DNA of 64,000 nucleotides from Tetragonia tetragonoides (GCA_038025085.1 CM076154.1:28760501-28824500), one strand, 5' to 3'; positions 11,867-23,930 are shown, numbered from the stretch's first letter. Notes: generated by a model not told the origin, from the letters alone. Numbers and translations: made by a program.

Positions 11867-12190
11867 AGGTAGAGCACTCAAACCTCTAACCTTGAGGTTA
11901 AGGTTCAAGGTCTCATCAATCATCACCCTCAATTCAGAATTAAGGTGTTGTATGTGTATTGTGGGCCTCTGGGCACAGTGGCGGTAACTTCTTTGAGGCT
12001 AAACTAGGCTTGGCCCCTCCAGCCAATCCAAACAAATAGCTTTATTATGCTAATATCACATAAAGAAAATGATGGCATAGTGCTTGAAGTATTGATATGT
12101 TGATTTTGAGGTCTAGGGTTCAATACTTGGCCCCTGCAATTTTATCAAAACAAAATGTATAAATTAAAATAAAATAAAATAAAAAAGAGT
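11867..12190. repeat. tRNA-like SINE fragments
   Basis: Two stretches look like tRNA-derived polymerase III promoters. At about 11862-11925 a TAGTGAGGTAG A-box-like is followed by a GGTTCAAGGTCTC B-box-like sequence. At about 12074-12140 GGCATAGTGCTTG is followed by GGGTTCAATACTTGG, then an A-rich tail (AAATAAAATAAAATAAAA, to 12186). Neither folds into an obvious tRNA and no flanking duplication was identified. Confidence 0.4.
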
Positions 12191-12617
12191 AGATTGTACA
12201 TATGTACAACTCGAGAGGTGAATTCACTTCATCTACTTCCTCTAAGCACCTTGCAGAGTATTCTGTCACAAGACCAGTTGTAGACACCAAATTGTGTCAC
12301 CCCTTTTTATATGCCCAATGACGATAACCAACATTTAAGAATATGAATTCTATGTCAATGCTTGAGTAACTTGCATCAAATTTATTCCATTTCATATCTC
12401 TATCTATAACCTTTCTAACGCCCCTTACCTTATCCCAAACGGACAATGGAGTCAAAAGATGTGATTCGACAAAGTTATGGGACAAAAACGATACTCTAAT
12501 TACCGCACTCTGCGGTTCAAATAGGATTTTCCTCCGTTAGAGGAAGAGATCTCCAGTGGGCCTAATTTACATGGATTACTCATACAAATACCTTTAAAAT
12601 GATATATTACACAAAAA

Positions 12618-12857
12618 CTTGTGTGGACTTAGTCCATGGTGGACCAATACTTGGAGTCACCCCCTACTTCACTTGGAGTCACCCCTTTCTAAAAGTGGAG
12701 CCACCCCTACTTTACCTAGAGCCACCCCTCAAAGTTATACTTGATATCACCCTACTTCACCTGCAGCCACCCCTTATTTCATCTGGAGCCACCCCCCTAC
12801 TTCACCTGTAGCCACCCTCAAAATCACTTGGTCCACGGTGGACTAAGTCCACACAAG
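12618..12857. mobile_element. Foldback MITE with internal minisatellite, nested in solo LTR
   Basis: A 30-bp inverted repeat with one or two mismatches (CTTGTGTGGACTTAGTCC... outward on both sides) encloses about eight degenerate copies of a 20-30 bp unit ending in GGAGCCACCCC. The inverted repeats themselves contain palindromes (GGACTTAGTCC, GTCCACCGTGGAC). Target duplication is not clear. Confidence 0.7.
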
Positions 12858-13089
12858 ACCTGCTTGAAAATTATGGGTCCAAATCCAATAAAAAACGAAT
12901 AAGATATGATCCAATTCAACAACAAGGTATACTGAAATTGACACCTCTTAAGTGGTTGGGCCATAACTCCCGAAATACTCATTAGAATTGGGTTTATAAT
13001 ATGTCCAAATAAAGCTCTTTTAGTAAAGAATCCAATGCAAAAAGAATCAGGTCGGAGGTCAAACGAAGAAGTTATGGGCCTTTTAAGTC

Positions 13090-13250
13090 GAAACTCGCTA
13101 GCTGGAGAGATTGAACCGCTAGGCTAGCGGCTCAACCGCTTGCCCAAGCGGCTGAGCCGTTTGCCCTAGCGGCTAGACCGTTATTCCTAGCGGCTATGCC
13201 GCTTGATGGAGCGGTAGCCGCTTGGACGCCAAGCGGCCCCCATAGAAAGG
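13090..13250. repeat. GC-rich self-complementary array in solo LTR
   Basis: Alternating CCGCTTG, CTAGCGG and AAGCGG units on both strands, lying 60-220 bp upstream of the TATA box at 13313-13320. The arrangement is parallel to the array at 300-530. Confidence 0.8.
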
Positions 13251-14319
13251 CGCCTGTTTGACTATTTTGTCCGGCCCTTTTGTCAGTTTCGTTCCAGACT
13301 TAACCCTACCTCTATATATACTCTTTTCCTCCGTTTCTTCAAGGGGAACACAATGGTGAACTCAAATTAAACCCTAGAGCTCTCTAATTAACCCTATTCT
13401 CTCAATATTCCTCCATCTCCATCCTCCACCATCAAATAAACAGCCCTAAACACCATAAACATACATTCAAACTCAACCATCCAACCTCAAATTTAACCTC
13501 TAGCTAATATTTCCACCACTCAAACATCAACCTTCAATCCTTCTCAAGTACAAGTTCAAGAGCATTGACATTCAATTCTGATTCATTCAAGGTTCCACAT
13601 GAGGGCTCTATTTAATCTTCAACTCTATTTTATATTATTTCTAATCATGTTTTATTTTATATTCGATTATGGTTAATTCTATTGCATTGTTTTAATTGCC
13701 TTGAAGTTACTAACTTGTTTGTTATTGAAATTTAGCAACTTGGCGCGTTTAGCAATCAAGGTTAGGGTTGGAGGATTTTATTATTGTTGTTGCTTTAATT
13801 CATTTTAGCATGCAATAATTGATTTTTTTCTATTGTTCTTATGCAAATTGGATTAAATGAATGCAAAAGTGATAACATATACTTTAATGGATGTTCAAAC
13901 CCACTTAGTTAAATCTAGGACTTTGGATGATCGGATTTGTATGGAACCGTGCGATATTATCAATTAATCAAGATCAATTACTAAATGCCGTTTATTGAAA
14001 CGGGCGTAATTGGGTGCCTAACACCTTCCCAATTCGTACCTACATCCCCGAACTCAATCTTTGGCCATTGGGTCATTCGAGTCAATATTCCCAATCGGAA
14101 TTGGGGTGCACTTAATTCGGGTTGGAGTCTCTTTAGACTTTCGACTTGGATTATTTTCAATAAATTGGTTCCCTTGTTTTCCTTAAAATTTGGTGGCGAC
14201 TTCCTGGTAATCTTAGTCAAATTCCCATTAATTCTAAATAATTCAAAATCCACTCGATTTTTGACCAAGAGCCCGCGAGAGGCGCTCGGTAGGGTTGCTT
14301 TCCCGCGAGGGTTCTTACA

Positions 14320-14902
14320 CTAGTCCCAAGTTTTTAAGGACCTAGAAGATCTCAAGTGATACGCACGACCTATCTACATCTCTGAATCTCTCTCTCTCTT
14401 GGCTTATGTTAGGTGACATGAATAACAACAAGAATATACCAACACTATGAAGATGTAGCCAACGGAAATAATGAGACAAGGTTCATGTACCATGATGACA
14501 ATATGACATAACACAACGAAAACACCTAAAGAGTTGGTTCCATATGATTGAACAAAACATAATTCGCAACTCCATGTTTTTTTATCATGAGTGTTGCTGT
14601 AAACTGACCTAAGAGGATACACAAGAAATTAGCCGACAGAAACCAATAGGTTAGAAACAAAACAGCATGGCATTAGAGCTCACTTCATTTGGTTTTTCTC
14701 TTATTTTCACCCACAGCTTTACATGATTTGCATATCATTTTTCAACATCTGATGGATATAAAAGCAGGTATGACTACCCAAGAGGCATTTGTTCCAATGT
14801 ATGGCTTATGAGTTGCTATAGCATACCTGTCAAGTGTCGGATATGAAAGATTTAGTGAGATTGGCATCAAATGTAGCAACATAGTAATATCATCAACTTA
14901 GT
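14320..14902. other. Non-coding spacer between two LTR insertions
   Basis: About 580 bp of unremarkable AT-rich sequence with a short CT run near 14390. No reading frame or repeat that I can support. Confidence 0.5.
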
Positions 14903-16121
14903 TGTTGAGCAATTGAGTTTTGAAGATGACAAACTTATTTAATTATAAAGTGATGCTACTTAACTTGTGTGTTAGTGTTTCAGGAATTTATTTAGGAAAG
15001 AGTTTGCTAGTTAAAGATCAAGAAAAACTCACAAATTATTCTCATGTTCTCTAGGTTATTTATTTATTTCTTAGAGTTCATGATAAAGCTATACAATTAT
15101 ATAAATGTGGAATTTATATTTGTTAGGCAATAAATTATTAAACGTAAAAAGTCTTTGTGTTTGGGAACGATCCTTGAAACTTTAGTGTTCACTGGAACGT
15201 TGCCTACATAGTACACACATACAAGGATACGTTCAATCGACTGAGATAATTTAAGATCGGTATCTTAAATTTTATCTCATATTATTTATATCCTTTTTAT
15301 TGTGCCAAAGATATTATTTGCAAAGAGATTTTTCTGAAATCTATTTATTCTTATATTTGGCTACGTGATTTTTAACTGGGAACAAAATACTTTTTATGAA
15401 GATATTTATTTTATGTTCTTCATAAAAACTGGTTTGATATATATGTTTTATATGATAAAGATAATTATTCTTCTTTATGAAAATCTTGTCTACCAAGTAA
15501 AGGAAAAAAAGATTTGGTTTCCTAGTTGCAAATAGGTTCCCTAGTTACTTTTTACTTCTTGGTTATGCCTATAAAAAGAAGTTGAAACCTAAATCAGTTT
15601 TGAGCCTCGCCGCCGAATGAACGTGATATTATCTTTAAGAGAGTCTTCATCATAAACGTTTCCACATTACACAGAATGTTGCCTAATAGTTATAAGTTTC
15701 ACACGTTATATTCATTGCAAAGCTATAGGATTATTATTGTACCTTTCCACTTATTGAAGTTCATCAAGGTAAACATTGTTCATTGATTACAATAACTAGA
15801 GTTAGTTGTTTAGAGATTGGCTTGGGTGAGTTCCTAAGTGCGTTTGGCTTGGAAGAGTTTCTATGTGCGTTTGGTTTGGACGAGTGTTCGAGTGCGTGGG
15901 TTGAGTTAGAGTTAACTTGATCGAGTTGTACTATTCTCTTAATATAAGAAGTAGTCTTTAAACTCCTTCGGGCCGTGGTTTTTTATCCTTTGTGAGTTAC
16001 AAAGGGTTTTCCACGTAAATCGTGAGTGCTTTAATTCTAGTTCTTTTATACTTGTTTTAAATTCCGCAAATTTAGGGTAACACAATTCATCCCCCATCTT
16101 GTGTACCTTGTGCTACTAACA
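14903..16121 (+). mobile_element. 5' LTR of a Ty1/copia element (SIRE/Maximus-like)
   Basis: A 1219-bp LTR beginning TGTTGAGCAATTGAG and ending TACTAACA, followed after one base by the initiator-methionine tRNA primer site. It carries the GGGCCGTGG...GTTTTCCACG block (15969-16015) usual near the polyadenylation region of plant copia LTRs. No matching 3' LTR is present in the window. Confidence 0.85.
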
Positions 16122-16122
16122 A

Positions 16123-16136
16123 TTGGTATCAGAGCC
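16123..16136 (+). other. Copia primer-binding site
   Basis: TTGGTATCAGAGCC lies just inside the LTR end. TGGTATCAGAGC is the standard plant copia primer site, complementary to the 3' end of initiator tRNA-Met. Confidence 0.9.
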
Positions 16137-16173
16137 TCGTTTTCTCTTAGATACAGGTTCACGCTGGAAGAGA

Positions 16174-18066
16174 ATGTCGATCTCAAACACATCGCATGGT
16201 AATAAAGAGGGTCAATCTGCTGTAAGACTTCCATTCTTCGACGGGCGAAACTACTCTGGATGGAAAAACCGTATGGAAATTTACATTAAATCTGAAGACT
16301 ATCAGGTATGGCAAGTAGTTAAGAATGGACCGTTTAAAATTGTTGATACGACAGGTAAAGAAGTAGAAGAGGATAAATGGACTGAAACTAATTTTAGAAA
16401 AATTAAAAAAAATGCTAAAGCAATGAAATTTTTACACCTTGCCTTAGATTCTGATGAATTTAATAGAATATCTGCTTGTTCTAGTGCTAAGAAATTTGGG
16501 ATACTTTACAAACTGCTCATGAAGGATCTAATGAAGTAAAATTATCTAAATTTGATTTATTAGTTCAACAATATGAATCTTTTGAGATGAAGAAAAATGA
16601 ATCGATAAAGGATATGTTTACTCGCTTTACTATTATTATAAATGAGTTAAAGTCCCTTGGAAGAGAATATGCAGTGGAAGATCAAGTTAGAAAAATTCTG
16701 AGGAGTCTACCGAATACTGAACAGTGGATGCCTAAAGTAACTGCAATTCAAGAAGTTAGGGATCTCACAAAACTACAACTGGACCAATTGATGGGATCTC
16801 TGTTAACTCATGAGATGAAACTTGAATCTCGAGCCCTAGAGTCATCAAACAAAGATAGAGGACTTGCTTTCAAGGCAAATGAAGATGATGAGCCAATCGG
16901 AGATTTTGATGAAGATGATATTATGTTTATTGTCAAAAAGTTTTCCAAGTTCTTAAAAAATTTTAAATCTAAGAAAAACTCTAGCAAAAATAAAAATTAC
17001 TCCACTAATGTTTACAAGCAAAATATTAATGATGGACTTTGTCATAAATGCAGGTTACTTGGACATATGATAAATCAATGCCCAATGTGGGATATGGAGA
17101 AGAATAAAGATAAAAGAGCAAGTTTATCCACCGCAATAGACAAACAGCTAGATAAAGTGATGGCTGCATTGAGAGAAGAAGAAGTAGATTTGGAAGAAGA
17201 AGAAGAACATCCTCCGCAAGCCCACCTAGCGCTTATGGAAATTTCGGATGATGAGACCGATGATGAAGAAAATATCCAGGTATCTATGAACGAATTGAAA
17301 TCTAAACTATCTTCTTTTTCAAAAGAAAAAGTGATTAAGGCCATGAATGTTGTTGTTAATAGTTCTCAAGAGACCTTGCCTAAAATCAAAGAAGAGGCTG
17401 AAAATAGTAGTTTAACCTTGATGAATGAAATTTATAAACTAAAAGATAGGATTAACACTCTTGAGAAATTAGAAAAGATGTCCACTGTTAAAATATGTGA
17501 AGTAGAGAAAAGCAATGAAACCCTGACTATGCTCAATAAAAATTTGAAGGAAGAAAAGGAAGTTTTGTTTGATAAAACAAAAGTTTTAGAAAAAGAAAAT
17601 AGTTATCTCAAAGAAAAGAACGTCATCTTAGAAAAGTAAAGAGGAACGTTGGAGAAGAATTTAAAACAACGTTCCCAAGAGTTTGAAAAGCAAAAACGCT
17701 TAAACGAAAAAATAGTAAAAGAAAAGGAAACGTTGGGTAAAACCTTGAAGAATCGTTCTATAGAATTAGAGAAGCTAAATTATAAACTGAACTTCGTAAA
17801 AGAATCTGACGCCTCCACTTGTTCTATGGATCGTTCCCAGACCTTTCAGAAACGTTTGGACAAAGTTAGTGAGGAGAATGAGACCCTTAAACAGAAACTG
17901 TCTATTTTGCAGAAAACTAGTACCACGCACAAAGAAAGCTTGTGGTATATTGAACAGAAAGCTTATGAGATGTATATGAATAATCATGTCAACACACCTT
18001 CCAATCAAAGAATTAGGACCATAGCTAAAAGTAGTCCTAAAAAGAAATATAGAAAATATGTCTATT
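16174..18066 (+). pseudogene. Copia gag (capsid/nucleocapsid), broken
   Basis: Gag would form the virus-like particle. The start chosen is the ATG at 16174 (MSISNTSHG). An N-terminal LPFFDGRNYSGWKNRME segment matches the copia gag-N region, followed by a UBN2-type capsid. A single zinc knuckle CX2CX4HX4C (CHKCRLLGHMINQC) lies near 17040. After it come acidic runs (EEEEE near 17200) and a long lysine/glutamate-rich coiled coil to about 18000. Length and coiled coil fit SIRE/Maximus-type gag. A one-base deletion near 16490 shifts the frame and a TAA at 17637-17639 stops the second part. Similarity to copia ends near 18066; protease, integrase and RT are absent. Confidence 0.85.
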
Positions 18067-18224
18067 TTCAGGTAAAACTAACCCGATTATTTTTGCAGGT
18101 CCCAAATACTGAAGCCCGGATATATACTGCGACAACTTTTACCACCCAGAGTGTCAAAATTATTTTTTTTCAGCCCGGAAAACGTCTCGGCCTCACCCAA
18201 AGCCTCAATATCCCAATATATCAA

Positions 18225-18402
18225 TACCCCGATGTCCCATATGTCCCGAAGTCCCAAAACTACAAATGTCCCAATGTCCCAATATCCCAAATGTCCCGAC
18301 GTCCCAAAGTCACAAAATGTCCCGATGTCCCAAAGTCAAAATGTCCCGATGTCCCAATATCCCAAATGTCCCGATATCCCAAATGTCCCGATGTCCCAAT
18401 GT
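18225..18402. repeat. 8-bp minisatellite ATGTCCC(G/A)
   Basis: About 20 imperfect copies of ATGTCCCG / ATGTCCCA with interspersed ATATCCCA. Because 8 is not divisible by 3, all three frames stay open through it, which explains the overlapping proline/serine-rich frames here. Confidence 0.9.
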
Positions 18403-18408
18403 CACAAA

Positions 18409-18650
18409 TTTTGGGTCAGTCAATGGTCGCTTAAGCTATTGCGGTTAAACTGTCCTCCTGCGAGATCACAAATTTTGTGGTCAGTCAATGATCGCTTAAG
18501 CTATTGCGGTTAAACTGTCCTTCTGCGAGGTTACTTTTTATGTGTCAATCAATGATTGCTTAAACTGTTGCAGTTATACTGTCCATTATTTTTTTTTATA
18601 TGTTTTAGTCAATGATTGCTTAAGCTATTGCATTTAAACTGTTCATATGT
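18409..18650. repeat. Four-copy tandem repeat, ~63 bp
   Basis: Copies at about 18412, 18477, 18540 and 18605 share GTCAATGATCGCTTAAGCTA, TTGCGGTTAAACTGTCC and a short T-rich spacer, decaying left to right. Confidence 0.85.
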
Positions 18651-18654
18651 TTTA

Positions 18655-19060
18655 ACCATTTTACAGCCGTCATTTTGATCGCGCTGTCTCGTCGACCTTT
18701 TCGTTTCTTGTGCAGGAACTGGAATTTCGGCATTCGCCGAGTGGTGTTTAGTCACTGTTTGCTCGATAAAGCATTTATACTACTAACTCTCATCAGTGTT
18801 ACTTCCCATTTTACAGCCATTATTTCAATCGCGCTGTCTCGTTGACTTTTTTGTTTCTTGTACAGGGACGCAATCTCGACACCCGCCGAGCGGTGTTTAG
18901 TCACTGTTCGTCGAAGCACTCCACGTTGATCATTCTCAAAGTATTACTAACTTTTTCATGTACTCTGAATACAGGTCCCCAGCAGATGTTTAGACCATCT
19001 ACGAGCGGTGTTCTATCCTGCTACCATAACCTTTATTTTCTCTTGTGTTCACAAAGATGA
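18655..19060. repeat. ~150-bp tandem repeat with CGCGCTGTCTCGT core
   Basis: Two clear copies (from about 18658 and 18808) share TTTTACAGCC, ATCGCGCTGTCTCGT, TTTCTTGT(G/A)CAGG, CGCCGAG(T/C)GGTGTTTAG and CACTGTT. A third, partial copy follows near 18970. Confidence 0.8.
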
Positions 19061-19204
19061 AATTTTAGCACACTACGAGCATGTCCCAACTCAGGTTTGT
19101 CTTCATATGCATACATACTGTACACTCACACACCGTGTGCACATCAGCATCCTGCATGTCGCCTTCGGAATACTTTGATCTTCGCTTTTACTCAAGCTCG
19201 ATCA

Positions 19205-19214
19205 AAGTGGGGGC
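19205..19214 (+). other. Polypurine tract
   Basis: AAAGTGGGGGC lies immediately upstream of the LTR start at 19218 and would prime plus-strand synthesis. It fixes the orientation of the Tat remnant as + and identifies the following repeat as a 3' LTR. Confidence 0.75.
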
Positions 19215-19217
19215 TTC

Positions 19218-20390
19218 TGTAGACGCCAAAAAAGCGCCTTCAGATTTCTCCGCAAAAGCCCGATGATGAAAGGAGTAATTTATAAACTTGAGCGCTATTT
19301 TTGCTTTAATAGTTAAGATATGGGTCTCAGGTTTTTCCTCTAAACACTCCTTTATTCCAATCCCATTCAAAAGCTTCGTTCAAGAGCTTTCCAACGATAC
19401 CTCTCATGCCCCTTTCCGACTCCCGGTCGCCAAGTTGTGAATTAGGGGTAGAACCGTCTTTTACCGCCCAAGGGTAAAACGGTCTTTTCATATTTTTCGG
19501 AATACTAAAATCCCTCCGGAAAATAAAAATAGACTAGATGTCGTCATTATGACGACATCCAGCTGGCAGCAGACAGCCGTCAGCGGATAAAACCCAGGGC
19601 CGCTAGCAGCGCTGACTAAAATTCCAGGGTCGCTAGCGGCGCTGACGTAACTTCTGGCCCGACTCATTTTTCAAGACCAATTCGATTTTCGGTCCTTTTC
19701 AGCCGTCCATCCCTACTTCTCCACGCCTATAAATATGACCCTCCTCCCCCAGTTCAAAACACACAGTCTACGGTTGACAACCTCTATTCTCAGGAGTATT
19801 AACCCTGAGCTTCTCCCTCTTTCTTCCAAAATTTGAGATCCTGTCTTTTTATTATTATTGTCAAACATAGCCTACAGTTCAGGTACTAACTCTTGAGGGC
19901 TCAAATTAAATTGATTGCCTAATTGTTTATTTACCAGTAGTCATAATGTAGATATCATGCTAGAATAAAGTTTTTATTACTTCCTAAATATTGTCTGTAT
20001 AGTCGTTGTACTGCCCAACTTGTCAAATCGAATGCATGTCTAAACAAGGGTTAAAAATAAATATTGTGATGCTTGTGATGAACCAATTAATAGTCTAAGT
20101 CTAGGTTATTAATCCGATTTTGCATGGGAATTATGTCTTTAAATTATTAAGCAAACTTGAGTTAGTAGAGGCCGTCATAATATGGGCGAGTTGGGTGCCT
20201 AACACCTTCCCACCTCGTACCTTCGCCCCCGAACCCTTTATTCTTGGGTACTCATATGTTCTATATGAGCGGGAGTCTTTCTAAAAACATGATTAGTTCA
20301 CTTATCGCGCTATTGGGTTGTCCCTTCGGATTGTCCCTTCGGTTTGTCTCTTCGATAAAACGCCGATAGCAGATTTGTGACCTCTTTCAT
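19218..20390 (+). mobile_element. 3' LTR of a Tat-type element (LTR-3)
   Basis: Starts TGTAGACGCC right after the polypurine tract. It contains a GC-rich block with GCCGCTAGC/AGCGCTGAC units (19560-19650), a TATA box TATAAATA (19728-19735), AGGTACTAACTCTTGAGGGC, and GGTGCCTAACACCTTCCC followed by CCCCGAACC (near 20195). The right end cannot be fixed: the usual GGCGACTTC...TTCTTACA end is not recognisable beyond about 20390, so it is probably truncated or diverged. Confidence 0.75.
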
Positions 20391-22553
20391 GGTTTTTATT
20401 CAATTCAAATCTTTACAAAATCTTTCCAAACTCGATGGTCCCTTAAACTTATCTAAACCCCCAACTTACAAATTTTATATAAGGACGCACTCCGTGAAAA
20501 CCAATACATATAAGGATTGGACGAAAATCCTGAATCCTTACAATTACATGGAAAGAGTGATCCAATGGCCCATAACAACAATTTTATCCTCAATTTTGAA
20601 ATGGAGGTCACTGAGCCTCGAACCTCCAACCTTGAAGTTCCCTTTGTTTCACAAGGTTCCCTTTGTTCTCTTCTTTGAAATATTAATTCAACCTACTATT
20701 TCCTTCCAAGTAAAGCTCAAAGAAACAAGTCCAAAGGGTAAGCAACATAGCATTTCATACATGTATTTATTGCTCCCTCATCTGCAATCTGCATGGAGGC
20801 AAAACCCCGAAAACGTCTATTAGAAGAAACAAACCATAACCGCCAACTAACTACAGGATAAGCCTTGACCAAAACCTAGCAGATAATGCATTGAAGAGAT
20901 AAATTTTACTATAACAGAAAACTACGCAGTTAACCTCATGTTTTGTTAGACTTCAGAGATAGAAGAATAATAGGTACTTCTCTTATACACTTTATCAGCA
21001 AGAACTAACAGCTGAAGCTAGCGTAACCAAATACAGAGTAACTAACAGCAAAACTAACAGTATGGATAACAAGTTTATCCTAAACATTTCTCGTATCGCG
21101 GGACGATAAAGTTTAACAGAATTCTATCCACTTGTTTCACAACTAAAAGGGACCCATTTGCACAAATCGGTTCATCAACTGCATTTTCTAGCTATTGAAC
21201 TGTTTACAGTGACGAAAACGCAAAATATGTACCCAGATGAAAACAGTACTATGAATATGGAACCAATTTGCAAAGATGGAATACACTACAAATATGATGT
21301 CAGCTAGGTTAGCTGGTAAAGTTAGTAGCAATAATGTACCTAAGACCTTCAAATCTATAACTCGTTTACAGGGAATTCATGTCTACTCTCAGCACAACAC
21401 GCATACGCAGTTTACCAGTATGCAAATTGAACAAAAACTTAGTGCACCCTATAAAAAATTTCCCTTTCTGAAAGTATTATCAAGTCTGGTTTACAGAAAA
21501 AGTACAGTCGATGTTTCTGTATACAGTGATATTACAATGATACATACAGGCTGCAGGTTTTGATCATTCCTGTGTAAGAACATATGTGTAACTGAAATCA
21601 CATTTATCATGGCAATCAACATTCAACATCCATGCTTCAGTAGAACCACAGACTGAGAGAATCTACCTTAAGTAATCCACACCTACAACGCTACAACCTA
21701 TGTCTCAGCATTGCAGATAATTAAGAAGACAGAAATCATCAGCTTTGTCTCTCTCATATAGTTGATGATAAAGCGGTTCTGATTTTACAAAAAGAGGAAA
21801 ACCTCTCTAGCTTAAGTTGTAAAAATGTGCATGCAGGCTTGCATATGTTACCAAATCCTATCTTATTTTACATATGATCCAATACATTATCGAACATTAA
21901 TCTGCATACTCAGAATACAATAAAAAGGAGCATATAGTACCATGTCATGTATTAATTCCTGTACAGCATCCCATTTGCGCAATCATTCAGCATCCATGGC
22001 GCATAGCAACCATTCAGAATACAAACCATATGCGCAAAATGTAGTCCCTCCCTACCAAAGCGAAGGTCCAAAGTCGATTTAACGCCCAAAATAAGGTCTA
22101 GGAAATTGTGTAATTAACATCACGATTTGAGTATTAAATGCTCAATCGGACTATTGGTTTTGGACAAAATGAATTCTCAATTTGGCAAGGATAGAGTACT
22201 GTACTAGTTTACTACAGAGCAAAGTTAACATGCCACAATACCTCTCATACACATGAAAGATGTTTCCACAAGATACCAGTAAATAAACTTGTGCATTAAG
22301 AAAGTAGAAGTCTGTATATGGATAATATCTTGGAACTAAACTCATGTAAGAGACTGATTTGCTCAAGGTTAACCAAAACCATTAGCTGACATAGGTAATC
22401 TGGATAAGAAGATAAATTTCTAAATGCTGACTATAAGCGAGTAGAGGTGGCAGCCAGCCAGAATCAGGTGGCAAAATGAGCAGGTGCTAGCTTCTGATCG
22501 TGACAACTGTCTACATTATATTGGAGTTTGTGCAAGAGCTTAAAATAGAACAT
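20391..22553. other. Intergenic region upstream of the beta-amylase
   Basis: About 2.1 kb without a supported gene. A 148-codon frame at 20377-20823 has no recognisable domain and overlaps the likely LTR end. The remainder is AT-rich single-copy-looking DNA that presumably includes the distal promoter. Confidence 0.45.
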
Positions 22554-22560
22554 TATAAAA
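22554..22560 (+). promoter_or_regulatory. TATA box of the beta-amylase gene
   Basis: TATAAAA followed by a purine-rich leader. It stands about 30 bp upstream of the probable start of an untranslated exon that ends in a good donor at 22693. No experimental support; inferred from spacing and context. Confidence 0.5.
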
Positions 22561-22587
22561 GGGAAGCAGTGGAACTGAAAGACACAA

Positions 22588-22693
22588 CCAGCAAGGAAAC
22601 AATCAAACATCTGAAGAGAGAAAGAAGGCACCTAAAGCTGTTCAGGCTACTAATCGAAACAAGGATCAGGCTGTACTGATATCACTGTGGTTT
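22588..22693 (+). other. Putative 5'-untranslated exon of the beta-amylase gene
   Basis: Leader-like sequence (AAGACACAACCAGCAAGG...) with no ATG, ending at TTT/GTAAGTATC. Splicing to the acceptor TATGCAG/GTCCC at 23910 would place it ahead of the start codon, with a 1.2-kb leader intron. A spliced leader is my inference; an unspliced start nearer 23.9 kb is the alternative. Confidence 0.4.
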
Positions 22694-23930
22694 GTAAGTA
22701 TCTCCGCTTTTCCAACTGGTTTGAGTCCTATGGATCATTAACTCATTATCATGTATTGTGGATAATGTTAATGCTACTTGATGTTTTACAACAGCAGGTT
22801 CAATGCATCTTTGTACCAAGAACAGCTTGAAACTGCTGAAAACATAAGAAAATTTCTAGCATTGTTCTTTGTTATGTTCTAAATTTAATCAACATTTATT
22901 ATTCTTTTTGATAATTGAAAAATATTTCAGTAAGCCAATTCTGTCAAAATAAGCATCTAGTCACTGAGAGCTTCACAATAAACTGAACTCCCCACCTTCT
23001 AGGAAAGATTTAAGTCGACTACTCTATCACATGCTCAGACTGCACTCGACAATAATACAAAAACTGCAATGCAAAAGTGATTCTGATTTTCATCAACCTA
23101 TTAGACAATGTAGCAAAGGTGGTTCTGGAATGATCAATTTATAATAGTTTAAGCTTGAAATAAAACTACAAAGCCCTGTTGAATGAGGCAGTTAGTTGTC
23201 AATATTATGTGACTCAGAATGCTTCTTATGACAAGCAAACTACTAAAATTTAAATGGATCACTACACTGATATGCTAAGAACAATATAGTTAAAAAATAT
23301 TTTGTATGAAATGATTGTTGTGGGCTTTCCTATGATCCAGATGGAAAACCTATTATATTTGATCTGTACTGTAGACAAGGTAATCAGAATATGGTAAATT
23401 TTCGTTTTCATGGCATATCAAATTTCCATTTTTCAAGATGCAAGCCAGCTTTTGAGGCCTGAAACAGAGTGGATTGCAGTGCATATAAAATATGTCGAAC
23501 TAGAGAACCTCTAGTCTCCCTCTTCCCTCAACACTGCATGGGAAACACTGATTTTGAGATTGACAGGGTGTACAAAAATAGGCACTCCAATGAGAATTTC
23601 TCATTTTCTTTTGAATTGGATAGCAACCAAGTGATCTCTTTCCATTGTGACTTGAAGTTGTAGTCAGATTCCTATGACACTAACAAGTTAACGACCAAGG
23701 TCCTCAAGACAATTGGACGTTGATACAAGTTTAAGGACCATCCAATTGGTTTTGAGCTTAAAAGTTAAAAAGCATATTGGTCTCATAAAGTTTACTTTAA
23801 ACTCGACTATCTACTTTGGTTTGCAAGACATGATATTTTCCAAAGTGCATTAATTATATCATGGTTTTTTACCCTGTATTTCTAACGCCCATTTGATAAG
23901 AGTATGCAGGTCCCAGCTAAAGTCAGCAAC

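Larger units (their letters stand above)
12279..14319 (+). mobile_element. Solo LTR of a Tat-type Ty3/gypsy element
   Basis: A 2041-bp LTR starting TGTAGACACC and ending GGTTCTTACA, flanked by 5-bp sequences CCAGT (12274-12278) and CTAGT (14320-14324), one transition apart. No primer-binding site or internal domain follows on the right, and no polypurine tract precedes it, so it is a solo LTR left by LTR-LTR recombination. It contains the GC-rich array (13090-13250), a TATA box, GGTGCCTAACACCTTCCC (near 14014) and TTGGTGGCGACTTCC near the end. It is longer than the LTR at 54710 partly because of a nested MITE. Confidence 0.88.
18067..19217 (+). mobile_element. 3' non-coding region of a Tat-type element
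   Basis: Repeat-rich sequence ending in a polypurine tract directly before an LTR beginning TGTAGACGCC. This is the arrangement of the 3' untranslated region of Tat elements. The left edge is the junction with the copia gag remnant. Its repeats are listed separately; reading frames here simply translate the repeats. Confidence 0.65.

Noticed and set aside
11867..11925. tRNA gene
   Set aside because: A- and B-box-like sequences are present but no cloverleaf with paired acceptor stem can be drawn; more likely SINE-derived.
18087..18513. Overlapping proline/serine-rich reading frames on both strands
   Set aside because: They translate an 8-bp minisatellite in different frames; length is due to the repeat lacking stops, not to coding.
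20377..20823. 148-codon frame after LTR-3
   Set aside because: Overlaps the probable LTR end and shows no domain or codon-like composition.
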